The position numbers and the translations under genes were made by a program. Under the pieces are notes generated by a model. That model ran no database searches and was not told where the DNA came from. It was given only the letters and a program-made list of their open reading frames with translations. From Bacteroidota bacterium (GTDB taxonomy: Bacteria > Bacteroidota > Bacteroidia > Flavobacteriales > Flavobacteriaceae), in the NCBI GenBank assembly GCA_020161455.1, contig JAIUNZ010000003.1, positions 62,001-126,000 of the forward strand: a stretch of 64,000 bases of DNA, written 5' to 3'. This document shows, piece by piece, positions 17,446-27,980 of this stretch (position 1 is its first letter; each line of letters begins with the position of its first letter).

Positions 17446-17473
17446 ATAAAACCATTCCATTGAATGGTTTTAT
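17446..17473. terminator. Bidirectional terminator between the 17058 gene and hemL
   Basis: Arms ATAAAACCATTC (17446-17457) and GAATGGTTTTAT (17462-17473) pair perfectly around CATT, with A/T runs on either side, so it can serve both convergent genes. Confidence 0.8.
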
Positions 17474-17477
17474 TTAT

Positions 17478-18764
17478 TTATAGCTGTTTTGAAACAGTAT
17501 CAATCGCTTGTATTGTAAAATCTAAATCTTCATAGGTTAATGCATCCGAGATAAACCAAGTTTCATAGGCCGAAGGTGCTATATATACTCCTTCTTGTAG
17601 CAATCCGTGAAAGAATTTTTTAAACCTATCATTATCGCCATTTTTAGCAGAATTAAAATCGAAAACCGGGTTTTCATCAAAATGTACAGAAATCATGGAG
17701 CCAACTCTATTTATGGTAAATTCGATTTTATTTTGAGTTAAAACCGTTTCAATTCCTTTGTGTAAATAAGCCGTTTTTTCTTCCAATCTTTTAAAAATTG
17801 TAATATCCTTATTTAAACTTTGCAACATTGCATAGCCAGCTGCCATTGCTAATGGATTTCCAGATAAAGTTCCTGCTTGATAAACTGAACCAAGTGGAGA
17901 AAGATGATTCATAATTTCATTACGAGCTGCAAAAGCACCAACAGGCAAACCGCCACCAATTACTTTTCCGAAGCAAACTAAATCAGCAGCAACATTATAT
18001 AGCTCTTGTGCTCCACCTTTTGCAAGTCTAAATCCAGTCATCACTTCATCAAAAATCAATAACGAATTATTGGCGTCACATACCGCTCTTAAATTTTGAA
18101 GAAAGCCATCAGTTGGCGGAACACAACCCATATTTCCTGCAACGGGTTCGATAATTATAGCCGCAATTTCATTTTTATTTGACTCAAAAAGTGCTTTTAC
18201 ATTTTCGATGTCGTTATAATTTGCTAACAAAGTATCCTTTGCAGTTCCTTGTGTCACTCCAGGAGAATTTGGAGTTCCAAAGGTACTTGCTCCACTTCCT
18301 GCTTGAATTAAAAAAGAATCTGAATGTCCATGATAGCAACCTGCAAATTTTATGATTTTATCTTTTTTGGTAAATCCTCTAGCCAAACGAATAGCACTCA
18401 TACAAGCTTCTGTACCAGAACTTACAAATCTTATTTTATCAATATTTGGCACCATAGAAACTGCTAATGTGGCAATTTTTGTTTCTAATTCGGTGGGCAT
18501 TCCAAATGAAGTTCCAAGTTTTGTTTTTTCAATTACCGCGTCAACAACGGGTTGAAAAGCATGACCTAAAATCATTGGTCCCCAAGAATTAATATAATCA
18601 ATATAGCGATTATTATCTTCATCATAGACATAAGCACCTTTAGCACTCTTTGCAAAAATTGGTGTACCTCCTACTCCTTTAAAAGCTCTTACAGGAGAGT
18701 TAACACCACCAGGAATTACCTTTTCTGCCTCAGCAAAAAGCTGACTACTTCTTTGATATAACAT
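17478..18764 (-). CDS. hemL: Glutamate-1-semialdehyde 2,1-aminomutase
   Basis: A 428-residue PLP enzyme of the C5 haem pathway, converting glutamate 1-semialdehyde to 5-aminolevulinate. It opens with [11 protein letters not shown] and has [39 protein letters not shown] and the Schiff-base region [15 protein letters not shown]. Length and motif order are normal. It is the third gene of a minus-strand run after the ACC-deaminase-like gene and the glucosaminidase, with a 20-base gap to the latter. Confidence 0.97.
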   Translation of the reverse strand: MLYQRSSQLFAEAEKVIPGGVNSPVRAFKGVGGTPIFAKSAKGAYVYDEDNNRYIDYINSWGPMILGHAFQPVVDAVIEKTKLGTSFGMPTELETKIATLAVSMVPNIDKIRFVSSGTEACMSAIRLARGFTKKDKIIKFAGCYHGHSDSFLIQAGSGASTFGTPNSPGVTQGTAKDTLLANYNDIENVKALFESNKNEIAAIIIEPVAGNMGCVPPTDGFLQNLRAVCDANNSLLIFDEVMTGFRLAKGGAQELYNVAADLVCFGKVIGGGLPVGAFAARNEIMNHLSPLGSVYQAGTLSGNPLAMAAGYAMLQSLNKDITIFKRLEEKTAYLHKGIETVLTQNKIEFTINRVGSMISVHFDENPVFDFNSAKNGDNDRFKKFFHGLLQEGVYIAPSAYETWFISDALTYEDLDFTIQAIDTVSKQL

Positions 18765-18784
18765 TTGAAATTATTTAGGAATGT

Positions 18785-19675
18785 TTAATTGACGTGTAAT
18801 CTTTGTCCTAGTGACAAATTAGTATCCGATAAATTATTTTTCTTTTTCAGGTCTTCTATAGATATATTAAACCGTTTTGAAATCGAATATAAAGTATCTC
18901 CTTTAACAACAGTGTATTTTGATGGATCTTGATAAGCCACTTGAGAATTGGGATTTGTTTCATAATCTTTCCCTAGAACTTCAGCGTCAAAACGCTGTAA
19001 ATCATACCGTTCAATTAAACTGATTAATTTGTCTGGATATTTTGGATCTGTTGCATAACCTGCTGCTTTTAATCCTTTTGCCCATCTTTTATAATCATCT
19101 TTATCCAATTTAAACAAATCGGCATATCGTGATCTACTTGTTAAAAAATAAGAGTGATCTCTAAAAGATTCGCTAGGATCATTGTATTTTCTAAAACATT
19201 CATCTTCTGCATCATCAGTATATTTTATACTTGGTCCATCCCATTCTTTATGACATTTAATACCAAAATGATTGTTGGCTTGCGCACTCAATGGTCCGGT
19301 ACCTGCACCCGACTCTAAAATAGCTTGCCCTAGAGTTATACTTGCTGGAATTCCATTTTTCACCATGTTATCTTTGGCAATTTCTTTAAAAGTATCGATG
19401 TATTCTAAGACTAACTTTGTAGTCACTTTTACACTAGTTGTTGCTTCTAAAACCACGGTACTAATATCATTATTTTGAGAAGATGATGAATTGTTTGAAC
19501 CAGATGTTGACGTGTTATTGGGTCTTGAAGTTACCACTTTAGACTTTGAACTATTATGAGCTATGGGTTTTCTAACTACCGTTTTGCTTGATTTAGAAGT
19601 TCTAACCACAGGTTTTGAGGAAGAACATGAAACTAAAAAAATTAGAAGAAAACCAATTAAAAACTTAGTATGCAT
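18785..19675 (-). CDS. Lipoprotein N-acetylglucosaminidase with C-terminal LysM
   Basis: A 296-residue cell-wall hydrolase. A lipoprotein signal (LVSCSSSK) is followed by a Ser/Asn-rich linker to about residue 75, a glucosaminidase domain (residues 90-240, with NGIPASITLGQAILESGAGTG, where the Glu is the probable catalytic acid, and NNHFGIKC), and a LysM module at the end (YTVVKGDTLYSISKRFNIS) that binds peptidoglycan. The start overlaps the 3' end of the ACC-deaminase-like gene by 11 bases. It is likely anchored to a membrane and acts in peptidoglycan remodelling or cell separation. Confidence 0.92.
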   Translation of the reverse strand: MHTKFLIGFLLIFLVSCSSSKPVVRTSKSSKTVVRKPIAHNSSKSKVVTSRPNNTSTSGSNNSSSSQNNDISTVVLEATTSVKVTTKLVLEYIDTFKEIAKDNMVKNGIPASITLGQAILESGAGTGPLSAQANNHFGIKCHKEWDGPSIKYTDDAEDECFRKYNDPSESFRDHSYFLTSRSRYADLFKLDKDDYKRWAKGLKAAGYATDPKYPDKLISLIERYDLQRFDAEVLGKDYETNPNSQVAYQDPSKYTVVKGDTLYSISKRFNISIEDLKKKNNLSDTNLSLGQRLHVN

Positions 19676-20555
19676 TATATTTTATTTGTGTTAGATTATT
19701 ATTTTTTAAAACTAAATTCATCCCATTTATACCTTGCAATCCACCAGTATGTAGTATAAGTATTTTAGCATTTTCAGGAAAATAATTCTTTTTAATTAAG
19801 TCAAAAACACCAAAAACCATTTTACCAGTATAAATTGGATCTAGTGGAATTTGATATTGAGTATAAAATTCGTTCATAAAATCGATTAACTCGTTTGTGG
19901 TTTTTGCATAACCTCCAAAATGATAATCGTTTATCAATTCCCAATTTTCTTTGTTTGCAAATTTACGAATATCTTCTTGCAAAAAATCACCTTTTAAAGC
20001 AGGAAATCCTAAAACTTTTTGACAGTGTTTTGAACAATTTATTACACCTGAAATAGTTCCGCCTGTCCCAACAGCACAACAAATGTAATCAAAAGCATCA
20101 TCTTCGCTTGTTACTATTTCTTCACATCCCTTTATCGCCAACAAATTGGTTCCTCCTTCTGGAAGCAAATAAAAATCACCGAATTTTAATTTTAATGTTG
20201 CTATAAAATTTTCGTCATTTTTATTTCGATAATTATCTCTTGAAATAAAATCAAATTCCATTCCAAATTCTTTTGCTTTTGATAGAGTGGGGTTATTTTC
20301 TATATTATTTACTAACTCTTCTCCTCTAATAATTCCAATTGTTTTAAAACCATATTCTTTTCCTACAGCTGCAACCGCCAAAATGTGATTGGAATAGGCG
20401 CCTCCAAATGTGAGTAAAGTGTTTTTATTTAAACGCTTTACTTCCTCAATATTATATTTTAATTTCCTGAATTTATTGCCCGAAATATAAGGATGTAGTA
20501 AATCCTCTCTTTTTATAGAAAGTAGTTTATTTTTTATTATTATAGTTTGATACAT
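19665..20555 (-). CDS. 1-aminocyclopropane-1-carboxylate deaminase / D-cysteine desulfhydrase-like PLP enzyme
   Basis: A 296-residue fold-type II PLP enzyme. The Schiff-base lysine is in YISGNKFRKLKYN, with FGGAYSNHILAVAA next to it and the phosphate-binding loop AVGTGGTISG in the middle. Family members deaminate ACC or desulfhydrate D-cysteine; those without a full ACC-specific site usually act on D-cysteine, which I favour. It is first in the run leading to the glucosaminidase and hemL. Confidence 0.85.
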   Translation of the reverse strand: MYQTIIIKNKLLSIKREDLLHPYISGNKFRKLKYNIEEVKRLNKNTLLTFGGAYSNHILAVAAVGKEYGFKTIGIIRGEELVNNIENNPTLSKAKEFGMEFDFISRDNYRNKNDENFIATLKLKFGDFYLLPEGGTNLLAIKGCEEIVTSEDDAFDYICCAVGTGGTISGVINCSKHCQKVLGFPALKGDFLQEDIRKFANKENWELINDYHFGGYAKTTNELIDFMNEFYTQYQIPLDPIYTGKMVFGVFDLIKKNYFPENAKILILHTGGLQGINGMNLVLKNNNLTQIKYNAY

Positions 20556-20689
20556 ACTTTGATTTGCAAATAATTACTGTTTTTTATGATTTTTTTATTT
20601 TTTTGTAGTATAATTATGGTTTTTTACTGACTGATTGTTAATAACCTTAAATATTGTTAACAAAAGTTAGGAATATTAACATTTCTTTC

Positions 20690-20697
20690 TATTTTTG
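20690..20697 (+). promoter_or_regulatory. Bacteroidota -7 box before the 20736 gene
   Basis: TATTTTTG fits the TAnnTTTG -7 consensus. A weak -33-like TTAG lies 19 bases upstream. The box ends 38 bases before the ATG. Confidence 0.5.
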
Positions 20698-20735
20698 ATA
20701 GTACCCAAATATAACAAACTTAAAAATAATTCAGT

Positions 20736-23700
20736 ATGAAAAAAAAATACTATTTACTTGTTTTCGCTTTTATATTTATAAAAAGTAGTTTTCTCTATTC
20801 GCAAACCATCACAAATGTTGATTGTGTTAACGCAATAAACCTAATCGTCAATGGACCTTGCGCACCATCAAGCAACTTAGATGATTTTTCTCAAAACAAT
20901 CCATTAATTTCTGGATGTCTTAGTGCTGGAGAATCTTTTAAAAGAGAAGGTTGGTATAAATTTACCGTAACTAGTGGACCGCAAAATATAACTATTACTG
21001 GAAACGCTTCAAATAGAAATTTATTTTTACAATTAATTTCGTTAACGGGTACTTGCTCTTCTGGTACTTTTACCGAATTAGCTTGTGCCAATAATAATCA
21101 TACTGTTGGTGCACAAACAGAAACCATTAACGCAACTTTAACTAATGGGACATATTATGTCAAAGTAGTTAATGTTGGAACAAACAACATTAATCTAACT
21201 TCTTTATGCATTACAAGCGACAATAACAATTGTCCTAATGCGGTAAATGTACCCGTAAATCCTGGTGCTACTTGTACATCGTCTGTATATTCAACAACTG
21301 TAGGAGCTACACAATCACAATCAGGTTGTACAGGTAATGCAGATGATGATGTGTGGTTTAGTTTTGTGGCTACAAGCACAAATCATAGAGTTACGGTAAC
21401 TCCAAATAGTTTAAATGATGCTGTTGTTCAATTTTTTACAGGTACTTGTGGTAGCTTAACCAGTTTTGGATGTATTGATGCAACAGTTGGTAGTAGTGCT
21501 GAAATCACAGATTTATCTGGATTAACACCTTCTTCAACATATTACTATAGAGTTTACAGTTATGGAAACAGCTCTAATCAGGGTACTTTTAGTACTTGTA
21601 TTACTACCCCACCAACTCCATGTAGTTCAATCACAAACATAGCAGCTTGTGGAACAACAATTAATACCACTATCACTTCTGGAACAGGTGTTTATGGTTC
21701 CTCAGCTTGTGGTTACACAACACCAGGAAATGAAATTATTTATAGTTATACGCCTTTAGTTACTGGAAATTATAAAATAAATCAAACCAGTTCATACTCT
21801 TTTATTGACTATCAATATAGAGCTGCAAGTACTGGTTGTGGTTCTACAGGATGGACATGTATTGATGATTTATATGGTGCATCAACAAGCTCAGGATTTA
21901 CATTAACTGCAGGCACCCAATATTATTTTTTATTAGATCCAGAAAGTTCGACTGGAGGAAATATAAGTTTTTCAATTTCTTGTCCGCTTCCTCCTCCTTC
22001 AAATGACGATTGTGCAAATGCTATCTTATTGCCTGTAAACACATCATGTTCTTACAGTACATATACAAATGCAGAAGCCACATCATCGGGGGTTGCTTCA
22101 CCTGGTTGTGGTAATTATTCAGGTGGTGATGTTTGGTTTAAAGTCGTTGTACCAGCAAATGGAATTTTACAAATAGATACAATTCAAGGTGTTGTGACAG
22201 ATAGCGGGATGGCTATTTATAGTGGAACATGTGGTTCACTTACATTAATAGAGTGTGATGATGATGATAGCAGTAATGGTTTAATGTCTTATATTCAGAG
22301 TTCTGGATTGATTCCTGGTTCAACTATTTATATTAGATTTTGGGAATTTGGAAATGACAATACTGGAACTTTTGGTATTTGTGTAACAACGCCTACTCCT
22401 CCAATAAATGACAACCCATGTAGTTCAATAGAATTAAATGTTAATACAACATGTGCATACCAAACCTTTACAAATTTAGGTGCTACTGCAACTAGTGGAG
22501 TAACAGCTCCTGGATGTGCAAATTATCTAGGAAGTGATGTTTGGTTTAATTTTGAAGTGCCAGCAAATGGAATTGTTCGGATTGACAGTAATACTGGTAC
22601 AATGTTAGATGGTGGAATGGCTGTTTACTCGGGAACATGTAGTTCGCTAACTTTGCTTCAATGTGATAATGACACAAGTGTAAACGGTGCTATGCCTTAT
22701 TTATCTTTTTCTGGCTTAACGCCTGGAACTATTCTATTTATTAGATTTTGGGAATTTGGAAATGACAACAATGGTACTTTCAATATATGTATTTCAACTC
22801 CATGCACACCTGGAACAGGTATTGGAAATACAGATGCAGGATGTCCAAAAGTTTTTACTGGTGAATTGGGATTATTCGGCGCAGATCCATTACCAATAAA
22901 TGCATGTGGTTCTACAGGTTGCGTAGATCTCGAGGCTACTTTTTTGACCTTAGGACAAACAACAAATTACTCGGTAGAATCAATTGCTTATAACCCTCCG
23001 CCTTATCAATTTGGATGCTTAGCAAACCCAGTTAGTGTAAATATTGATGATGTATGGTCACCTGTCATCAATTTGCCTTTTACTTTTTGTTTTTATGGCA
23101 ATACTTATAATTCATGTATAATGGGTTCTAATGGTATGCTGTCCTTTAACACTGCAAACGCAAATGGATCAACAGGCTGGTCGTTTTCTAATAATTTACC
23201 TAGCACAACTGGTGCATTATTTGCTAACACTATTTATGGGGTTTATCATGACATAGACCCAAGTAAAGGAGGACAAGTTGGTTGGGAATTAATTACACTA
23301 ACGAGCGGATGTAGAGCTTTAGTAGCTTCATGGGAAAATGTACCAATGTTTAGAACCAATAGTATCCTTTACACTGGAATGATGGTTTTGTATGAAAACA
23401 CTAATATTATAGAAGTATATATAAAAGAAAAAAATGTTGAGTTTAATGGTAGCTCCAATTGGAATGATGGAAATGCAATTGTTGGTGTACAAAATGCAAC
23501 AGGCACACAAGCCGTTGTTGCTCCTGGAAGAAACAGTCTAGATCCGAATTGGACAACATCACAAGAAGCATGGCGATTTACTCCATCAGGACCAACAATT
23601 ACATCTATAAAATGGTATGAAGGTTCTGGCACCTCAGGAACAGTTTTAGGAACATCAAGTACTCTAACCGTTTGTCCAACTTCTACTCAAACCTATACGG

Positions 23701-25529
23701 CAGAAGTATCTTATACTACATGTACTGGAAGCATTATAAAAATTTCAGATGAAACGACAGTTACTGTAATTCCAAATAAAACTTGGAATGGTTCTGTTAG
23801 CACAGACTGGAACAACAATAATAACTGGACACCAGTTGGAATACCAAATGGTGTTGATTGTGTATTAATACCTGTTACTGCAAGAAACCCTATAGTTTCT
23901 GGGACTGGTTATAATGCTCTATCAGGTACGTTAACAATAAATACCAACGCTACTTTAACTATTAACTCAGATAGCAACATAACTATTACAGATGGCATTA
24001 CAGTGCAAACAAACGGAAACTTTATTGTAAACAACAATGCAAATTTAGTACAGATTAATAACGCAACAAATACTGGAAATATAACATACAAAAGAGATGC
24101 TAATATTAGAACACTAGATTATGTATATTGGTCTTCACCTGTATCCAATCAAAATTTCAATTCTATATTCACACCAATTACACCTGGTCCTAAATATGAA
24201 TGGAATACGACTATAGCAAATAGTAATGGAGGTCAAGGCAATTGGGTTAATTTGACCACTAGTACAATGACTAATGGTAAAGGATATATAATTAGAGGTC
24301 CAAGCTCAAGTCCTTTCAATAATTCAACCTCGAATATTTTAACTGGAAATTTTATTGGAACTCCAAATAACGGTACCATAATTGTCCCTATCTATAGAGG
24401 AAGCGACACGAACATATCGTACCACACAGGAACAAATGGAATTGAAATTACTAATTTGAGTGACAATTGGAATTTAATAGGAAATCCATATCCTTCTTCA
24501 ATTAGAGGTAGTCAATTCTTATACAATAATAGAACAAAAATTGAAGGAAATATAAGATTGTGGACACACGGGACTTTACCTTCCTCACTTATAATAAACC
24601 CTTTTTACAGTTCTTTTGGATATAATTATACTGCTGGAGATTACTTAACATTTAACTTTACTGGTACAAGTTGTTGTCCAACAGCTTCTTTAGATTTATT
24701 TATTGGTGCAGGACAAGGCTTTTTTGTACAAATGAAAGATGGTGCTGCTGGAACTGATGTAGTAACATTTAACAACGGCTTGAGAAATGCCAGTTATCCA
24801 AACAACAATTTTTATAGATTCCAAAATTTATCACAATCAAACTCAGAATTAAACATTAATGAATTAGAAAGAAATAGAATCTGGTTAGACATAATAAACG
24901 CCAATAATCAATCAAGTAGAACATTATTTGGTTACATAGAAGGTGCTTCTTTAGGCTGGGATAGTTTATATGATTGTCTAACTCAAGAAAATGGTTCGAT
25001 GGATATTTACTCATTAATAAATGATAAAAAATTCTCAATTCAAGGAAGACCAGTACCTTTTGATGATAACGACATTGTACCCATTGGTATCTCAACTCAA
25101 ACAAATGGAGAGTATTCCATAGGATTGGCTGGTGTTGATGGAGTGTTTAACCAGCAGTCAATATACCTAAAAGACAATTTGCTAGGTATTTACCATGACC
25201 TAAAATTAGAACCTTATCACTTCACTATTTCAAGCGGCACCAATACAAATCGATTTGAAATTGTATATCGAAATGGCACTTTAGACAATAATAATTTTTC
25301 GCAAAATGAAGATTTAAGGGTTATAGTAAATGATCATGTAACGGTAGAATCTACAAACTTGATACAAGAAATCATGGTTTACAATGTGTTAGGACAAATC
25401 ATCGATACTTACAGTAATGTTTCTTCTAATAAAATAACCTTATCATCACTACCTAGAGGCAAAAAGACATTACTCTTAAAAATAAAACTTGATAACGGAC
25501 AAGTTTACAATAAGAAAATAATCTATTAA
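20736..25529 (+). CDS. Very large T9SS-exported surface protein with repeated PPC-like beta domains
   Basis: A 1597-residue secreted protein. The signal peptide is about 22 residues (ending FLYSQ). Residues 30-690 hold about five related beta-sandwich units of about 130 residues with the pattern NDxCxxA, DVWF, YSGTCGSL and PGSTxYxRFWEFG, resembling bacterial pre-peptidase C-terminal domains. A second region (700-970) is an unfamiliar globular domain with SNGMLSFNT and VGWELITL. After an Ig-like stretch, a Trp-rich WNGSVSTDWNNNNNWTP segment precedes a long C-terminal part ending in a type A T9SS sorting domain (VYNVLGQIIDT...). It is probably a cell-surface or released adhesin; no catalytic site is recognisable. 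Confidence 0.85.
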   Translation: MKKKYYLLVFAFIFIKSSFLYSQTITNVDCVNAINLIVNGPCAPSSNLDDFSQNNPLISGCLSAGESFKREGWYKFTVTSGPQNITITGNASNRNLFLQLISLTGTCSSGTFTELACANNNHTVGAQTETINATLTNGTYYVKVVNVGTNNINLTSLCITSDNNNCPNAVNVPVNPGATCTSSVYSTTVGATQSQSGCTGNADDDVWFSFVATSTNHRVTVTPNSLNDAVVQFFTGTCGSLTSFGCIDATVGSSAEITDLSGLTPSSTYYYRVYSYGNSSNQGTFSTCITTPPTPCSSITNIAACGTTINTTITSGTGVYGSSACGYTTPGNEIIYSYTPLVTGNYKINQTSSYSFIDYQYRAASTGCGSTGWTCIDDLYGASTSSGFTLTAGTQYYFLLDPESSTGGNISFSISCPLPPPSNDDCANAILLPVNTSCSYSTYTNAEATSSGVASPGCGNYSGGDVWFKVVVPANGILQIDTIQGVVTDSGMAIYSGTCGSLTLIECDDDDSSNGLMSYIQSSGLIPGSTIYIRFWEFGNDNTGTFGICVTTPTPPINDNPCSSIELNVNTTCAYQTFTNLGATATSGVTAPGCANYLGSDVWFNFEVPANGIVRIDSNTGTMLDGGMAVYSGTCSSLTLLQCDNDTSVNGAMPYLSFSGLTPGTILFIRFWEFGNDNNGTFNICISTPCTPGTGIGNTDAGCPKVFTGELGLFGADPLPINACGSTGCVDLEATFLTLGQTTNYSVESIAYNPPPYQFGCLANPVSVNIDDVWSPVINLPFTFCFYGNTYNSCIMGSNGMLSFNTANANGSTGWSFSNNLPSTTGALFANTIYGVYHDIDPSKGGQVGWELITLTSGCRALVASWENVPMFRTNSILYTGMMVLYENTNIIEVYIKEKNVEFNGSSNWNDGNAIVGVQNATGTQAVVAPGRNSLDPNWTTSQEAWRFTPSGPTITSIKWYEGSGTSGTVLGTSSTLTVCPTSTQTYTAEVSYTTCTGSIIKISDETTVTVIPNKTWNGSVSTDWNNNNNWTPVGIPNGVDCVLIPVTARNPIVSGTGYNALSGTLTINTNATLTINSDSNITITDGITVQTNGNFIVNNNANLVQINNATNTGNITYKRDANIRTLDYVYWSSPVSNQNFNSIFTPITPGPKYEWNTTIANSNGGQGNWVNLTTSTMTNGKGYIIRGPSSSPFNNSTSNILTGNFIGTPNNGTIIVPIYRGSDTNISYHTGTNGIEITNLSDNWNLIGNPYPSSIRGSQFLYNNRTKIEGNIRLWTHGTLPSSLIINPFYSSFGYNYTAGDYLTFNFTGTSCCPTASLDLFIGAGQGFFVQMKDGAAGTDVVTFNNGLRNASYPNNNFYRFQNLSQSNSELNINELERNRIWLDIINANNQSSRTLFGYIEGASLGWDSLYDCLTQENGSMDIYSLINDKKFSIQGRPVPFDDNDIVPIGISTQTNGEYSIGLAGVDGVFNQQSIYLKDNLLGIYHDLKLEPYHFTISSGTNTNRFEIVYRNGTLDNNNFSQNEDLRVIVNDHVTVESTNLIQEIMVYNVLGQIIDTYSNVSSNKITLSSLPRGKKTLLLKIKLDNGQVYNKKIIY

Positions 25530-25548
25530 ATTAATTTATAGACAAAAA

Positions 25549-25579
25549 AAAAGCGGTAATTTAATAAATTACCGCTTTT
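25549..25579 (+). terminator. Rho-independent terminator after the large T9SS protein
   Basis: Arms AAAAGCGGTAATTT (25549-25562) and AAATTACCGCTTTT (25566-25579) pair perfectly around three bases and are followed by a T-rich run. Confidence 0.88.
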
Positions 25580-25733
25580 CTTTTTTTGATACTCATCTAA
25601 GAAATAAATATTAATGCAACTAACTAAACATTCCATTTAAACAAACCTATATATCCTTTATCAAAAATATATTGAGCTTTGAAAAACTAAACAGAAACAA
25701 AAAAACGCCCATTAACGTCTTATTTTTTCAAAA

Positions 25734-27557
25734 TTATTTTCCTTGAGAAATAATAATTTTTTGAGATAATTTTAAATTCTCTTTTGTGATTATTTCTACA
25801 ATATACGCTGCATCTGCTAAACCAGAAGTTGATAGCGAATATTCTATTTTGGTAGCTAATTTTTCTTGACAAGTAATTCTTTTACCATTAATATCATATA
25901 GAATGATTGTTCTAACATCAAGATTATTAGGATTTGAAACAAATAAAGTCTCTTGTGAATTATTCTGATAAATTATAACATTGTTTTTCACAACTTCATG
26001 ATTAGATAAAGCATCCGTTTTAAAAGTTACTTCAAATCTATTGTCGTAAGTACCTTGTGGTAACACAAATTCATACTCATCATCTTTTATATCGTGATAC
26101 AAATTTGTTTCAGCATCATATAAATAAATTTTTTGGGAAGGATTAAAATTTATAACATCGATAACTTTTAATTTAAAAGAAACATTCCCTCCAGATTTAA
26201 TGGTTAGCGGTAATCTTTTGTTTTCATCAAATTGAATTACAGACAAAATACAGTCTTTATTTTCAATTAAAAAATTAATATCATTTGAAATAGTATTTGG
26301 ATTTTCAGCATCTTTTGCATGATCCATGCCATCTGTAGCTTCATTATCAAAAGCAATTACAAATTGTTTGATTGCTTGATTATTTAACAAAGCATTAATT
26401 CTAATTTGTGGAACTGGTAATGAACTTACAGATGTATAATCAAATCCTGAAACAGAAGGTATGTAAGGTAAAAAATCAGAAGTTGCTGTTTGATTACTAG
26501 TATTTCTCTCAAAAACAGACAACGTTGGATCTTCTTTTTGAAAAACCCTATAAGAATTTTTTAGTATTGCAGTAGTACCAGAAGCATTTCCTTTTACCAT
26601 GAAACCTTGACCAATTGGAGAAAAATACCTTGCATAACTATTATTTGGACTAGTATTTGTAAAAGGTATAACGACACCCGAAATATCAAAAGAATTAAAA
26701 ACAGCTGGAACATAAACTCCAGTACCACCTCTTGAAACAGGAGAATATGTACCATAACCTCCGCGATATGCTAATATTAAATGCGAGTTGACCGTTTTGT
26801 CTTGTTCCCAAAAATAAGCCACACCAGTTGTATTAATTGCATCTGTTAAAAAAGCAGATAAATCCATGGCAGAAGGATATGGATTTCCAGTTAATGTAAA
26901 CATACCGTCTGCAACAGTTATAGTTATATCTCCATCGTTTGGTTTTCCTCTAAAGTCATAACGCTGCGCACTACCTGGATTATTGGGAGAAGCTTCTCCT
27001 GCAGGTGTATATCCATCCAAAACACCACCAGTGCCTTTCATTGTAAAACCTTGCCCAGGTTCAATATCGGTATTAGAACCTGATTGAATCCAATTTGAAT
27101 ATCCAGCACCTGATAAAAATCGGTGTATCCATCTCGGAGCTATTTGTAAAGGATTTGAAATACCATTAGTGGCAGTCATAGATAACATAGAAGCAGATGT
27201 GCCATTTAAAACCGAGGTTGGTTGCTCTAACATTGTAATACCAAAATTTTCATTTTTAGCTAAACTTGAAGGAGAACCCACAGGAGAACACCAATAATTA
27301 TAAGCAAAATTATTTACAGATCCTTCTTGAAAAACAGATAATTTTCCAAGACCAAGGTTTGTAGAAGTTCCTGTTGTACCTTGTAAAAATTGACCTTCTC
27401 TTCTTAAAACAATTTTGGCATCCGTTTCAAGTTGTACATTTTGTTTAACAAACACATATTGATTTCCAACATACATATAACTATTTGTTGACACAAACAA
27501 CTGAGAGTGAGAAAAAACACTATATAAAAGTGCGAACGAAAGTATAACTCTTTTCAT
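25734..27557 (-). CDS. T9SS-exported surface protein of unknown function
   Basis: The frame is open from 27590, but the ATG at 27557 gives a clean signal peptide (MKRVILSFALLYSVFSHSQ) and is preferred (607 residues). The mature part starts with LFVSTNSYMYVGNQYVFV and has repeated beta-rich features also seen in the C-terminal half of the 20736 protein: NYWCSPVG, FTLTGNPYPSAMDLS and GQGFMVKG. The end is a T9SS type A sorting domain (ILYDINGKRIT, YIVEIITKEN). It is probably anchored on or released from the outer membrane. No enzyme motif is visible. Confidence 0.82.
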   Translation of the reverse strand: MKRVILSFALLYSVFSHSQLFVSTNSYMYVGNQYVFVKQNVQLETDAKIVLRREGQFLQGTTGTSTNLGLGKLSVFQEGSVNNFAYNYWCSPVGSPSSLAKNENFGITMLEQPTSVLNGTSASMLSMTATNGISNPLQIAPRWIHRFLSGAGYSNWIQSGSNTDIEPGQGFTMKGTGGVLDGYTPAGEASPNNPGSAQRYDFRGKPNDGDITITVADGMFTLTGNPYPSAMDLSAFLTDAINTTGVAYFWEQDKTVNSHLILAYRGGYGTYSPVSRGGTGVYVPAVFNSFDISGVVIPFTNTSPNNSYARYFSPIGQGFMVKGNASGTTAILKNSYRVFQKEDPTLSVFERNTSNQTATSDFLPYIPSVSGFDYTSVSSLPVPQIRINALLNNQAIKQFVIAFDNEATDGMDHAKDAENPNTISNDINFLIENKDCILSVIQFDENKRLPLTIKSGGNVSFKLKVIDVINFNPSQKIYLYDAETNLYHDIKDDEYEFVLPQGTYDNRFEVTFKTDALSNHEVVKNNVIIYQNNSQETLFVSNPNNLDVRTIILYDINGKRITCQEKLATKIEYSLSTSGLADAAYIVEIITKENLKLSQKIIISQGK

Positions 27558-27622
27558 AAAACTAAAAATTTCTATAAAAATACAAAACATTCATATTCAA
27601 AAAATTAATTTTTAAAAAAAAA

Positions 27623-27952
27623 TCAAATTATATACTTCAAAAACCGATATAAAGTTCTTTTTTCCAAATAATTAAAATTCATTTCATTACAATATGCTTC
27701 TTTTTCAAAGGAAATTGAACGATATGATTTACTCCAATTTAAACAAATCATGAATCGAAAAAAAAATTCCAAAAAATACCAAACAAAGAAAGGAAGAATT
27801 AATAATTCTAATTGTTGTCTCAAATGAATTTTTTCGTGATTAATAAAAACTTTGTCCAGCTTTAATTTTTTGTCTTTGACTATAATAAATGGAAAAATTG
27901 TCAAACCAATAATTTTTTTGGGTACTAAATATTTTAAAACAATAATATACAT
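27623..27952 (-). CDS. Small membrane protein with a HEKIH zinc-protease-like motif
   Basis: A 109-residue protein. A hydrophobic N-terminal segment is followed by NHEKIHLRQQLELL, which has the HExxH form of a zinc-metallopeptidase active site, then a hydrophobic stretch (PFFVWYFLEFFFRFM) and ISFEKEAYCNEMNFNYL, where the second Glu could be a third ligand. I recall short proteins of this pattern as conserved and uncharacterised in Bacteroidota. They look like a minimal M48/M56-type membrane peptidase core. It is divergent from the DUF5522 gene with only 28 bases between start codons. Confidence 0.7.
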   Translation of the reverse strand: MYIIVLKYLVPKKIIGLTIFPFIIVKDKKLKLDKVFINHEKIHLRQQLELLILPFFVWYFLEFFFRFMICLNWSKSYRSISFEKEAYCNEMNFNYLEKRTLYRFLKYII

Positions 27953-27980
27953 TCTTCTAAAAGTGATTAAATTTGCATTT

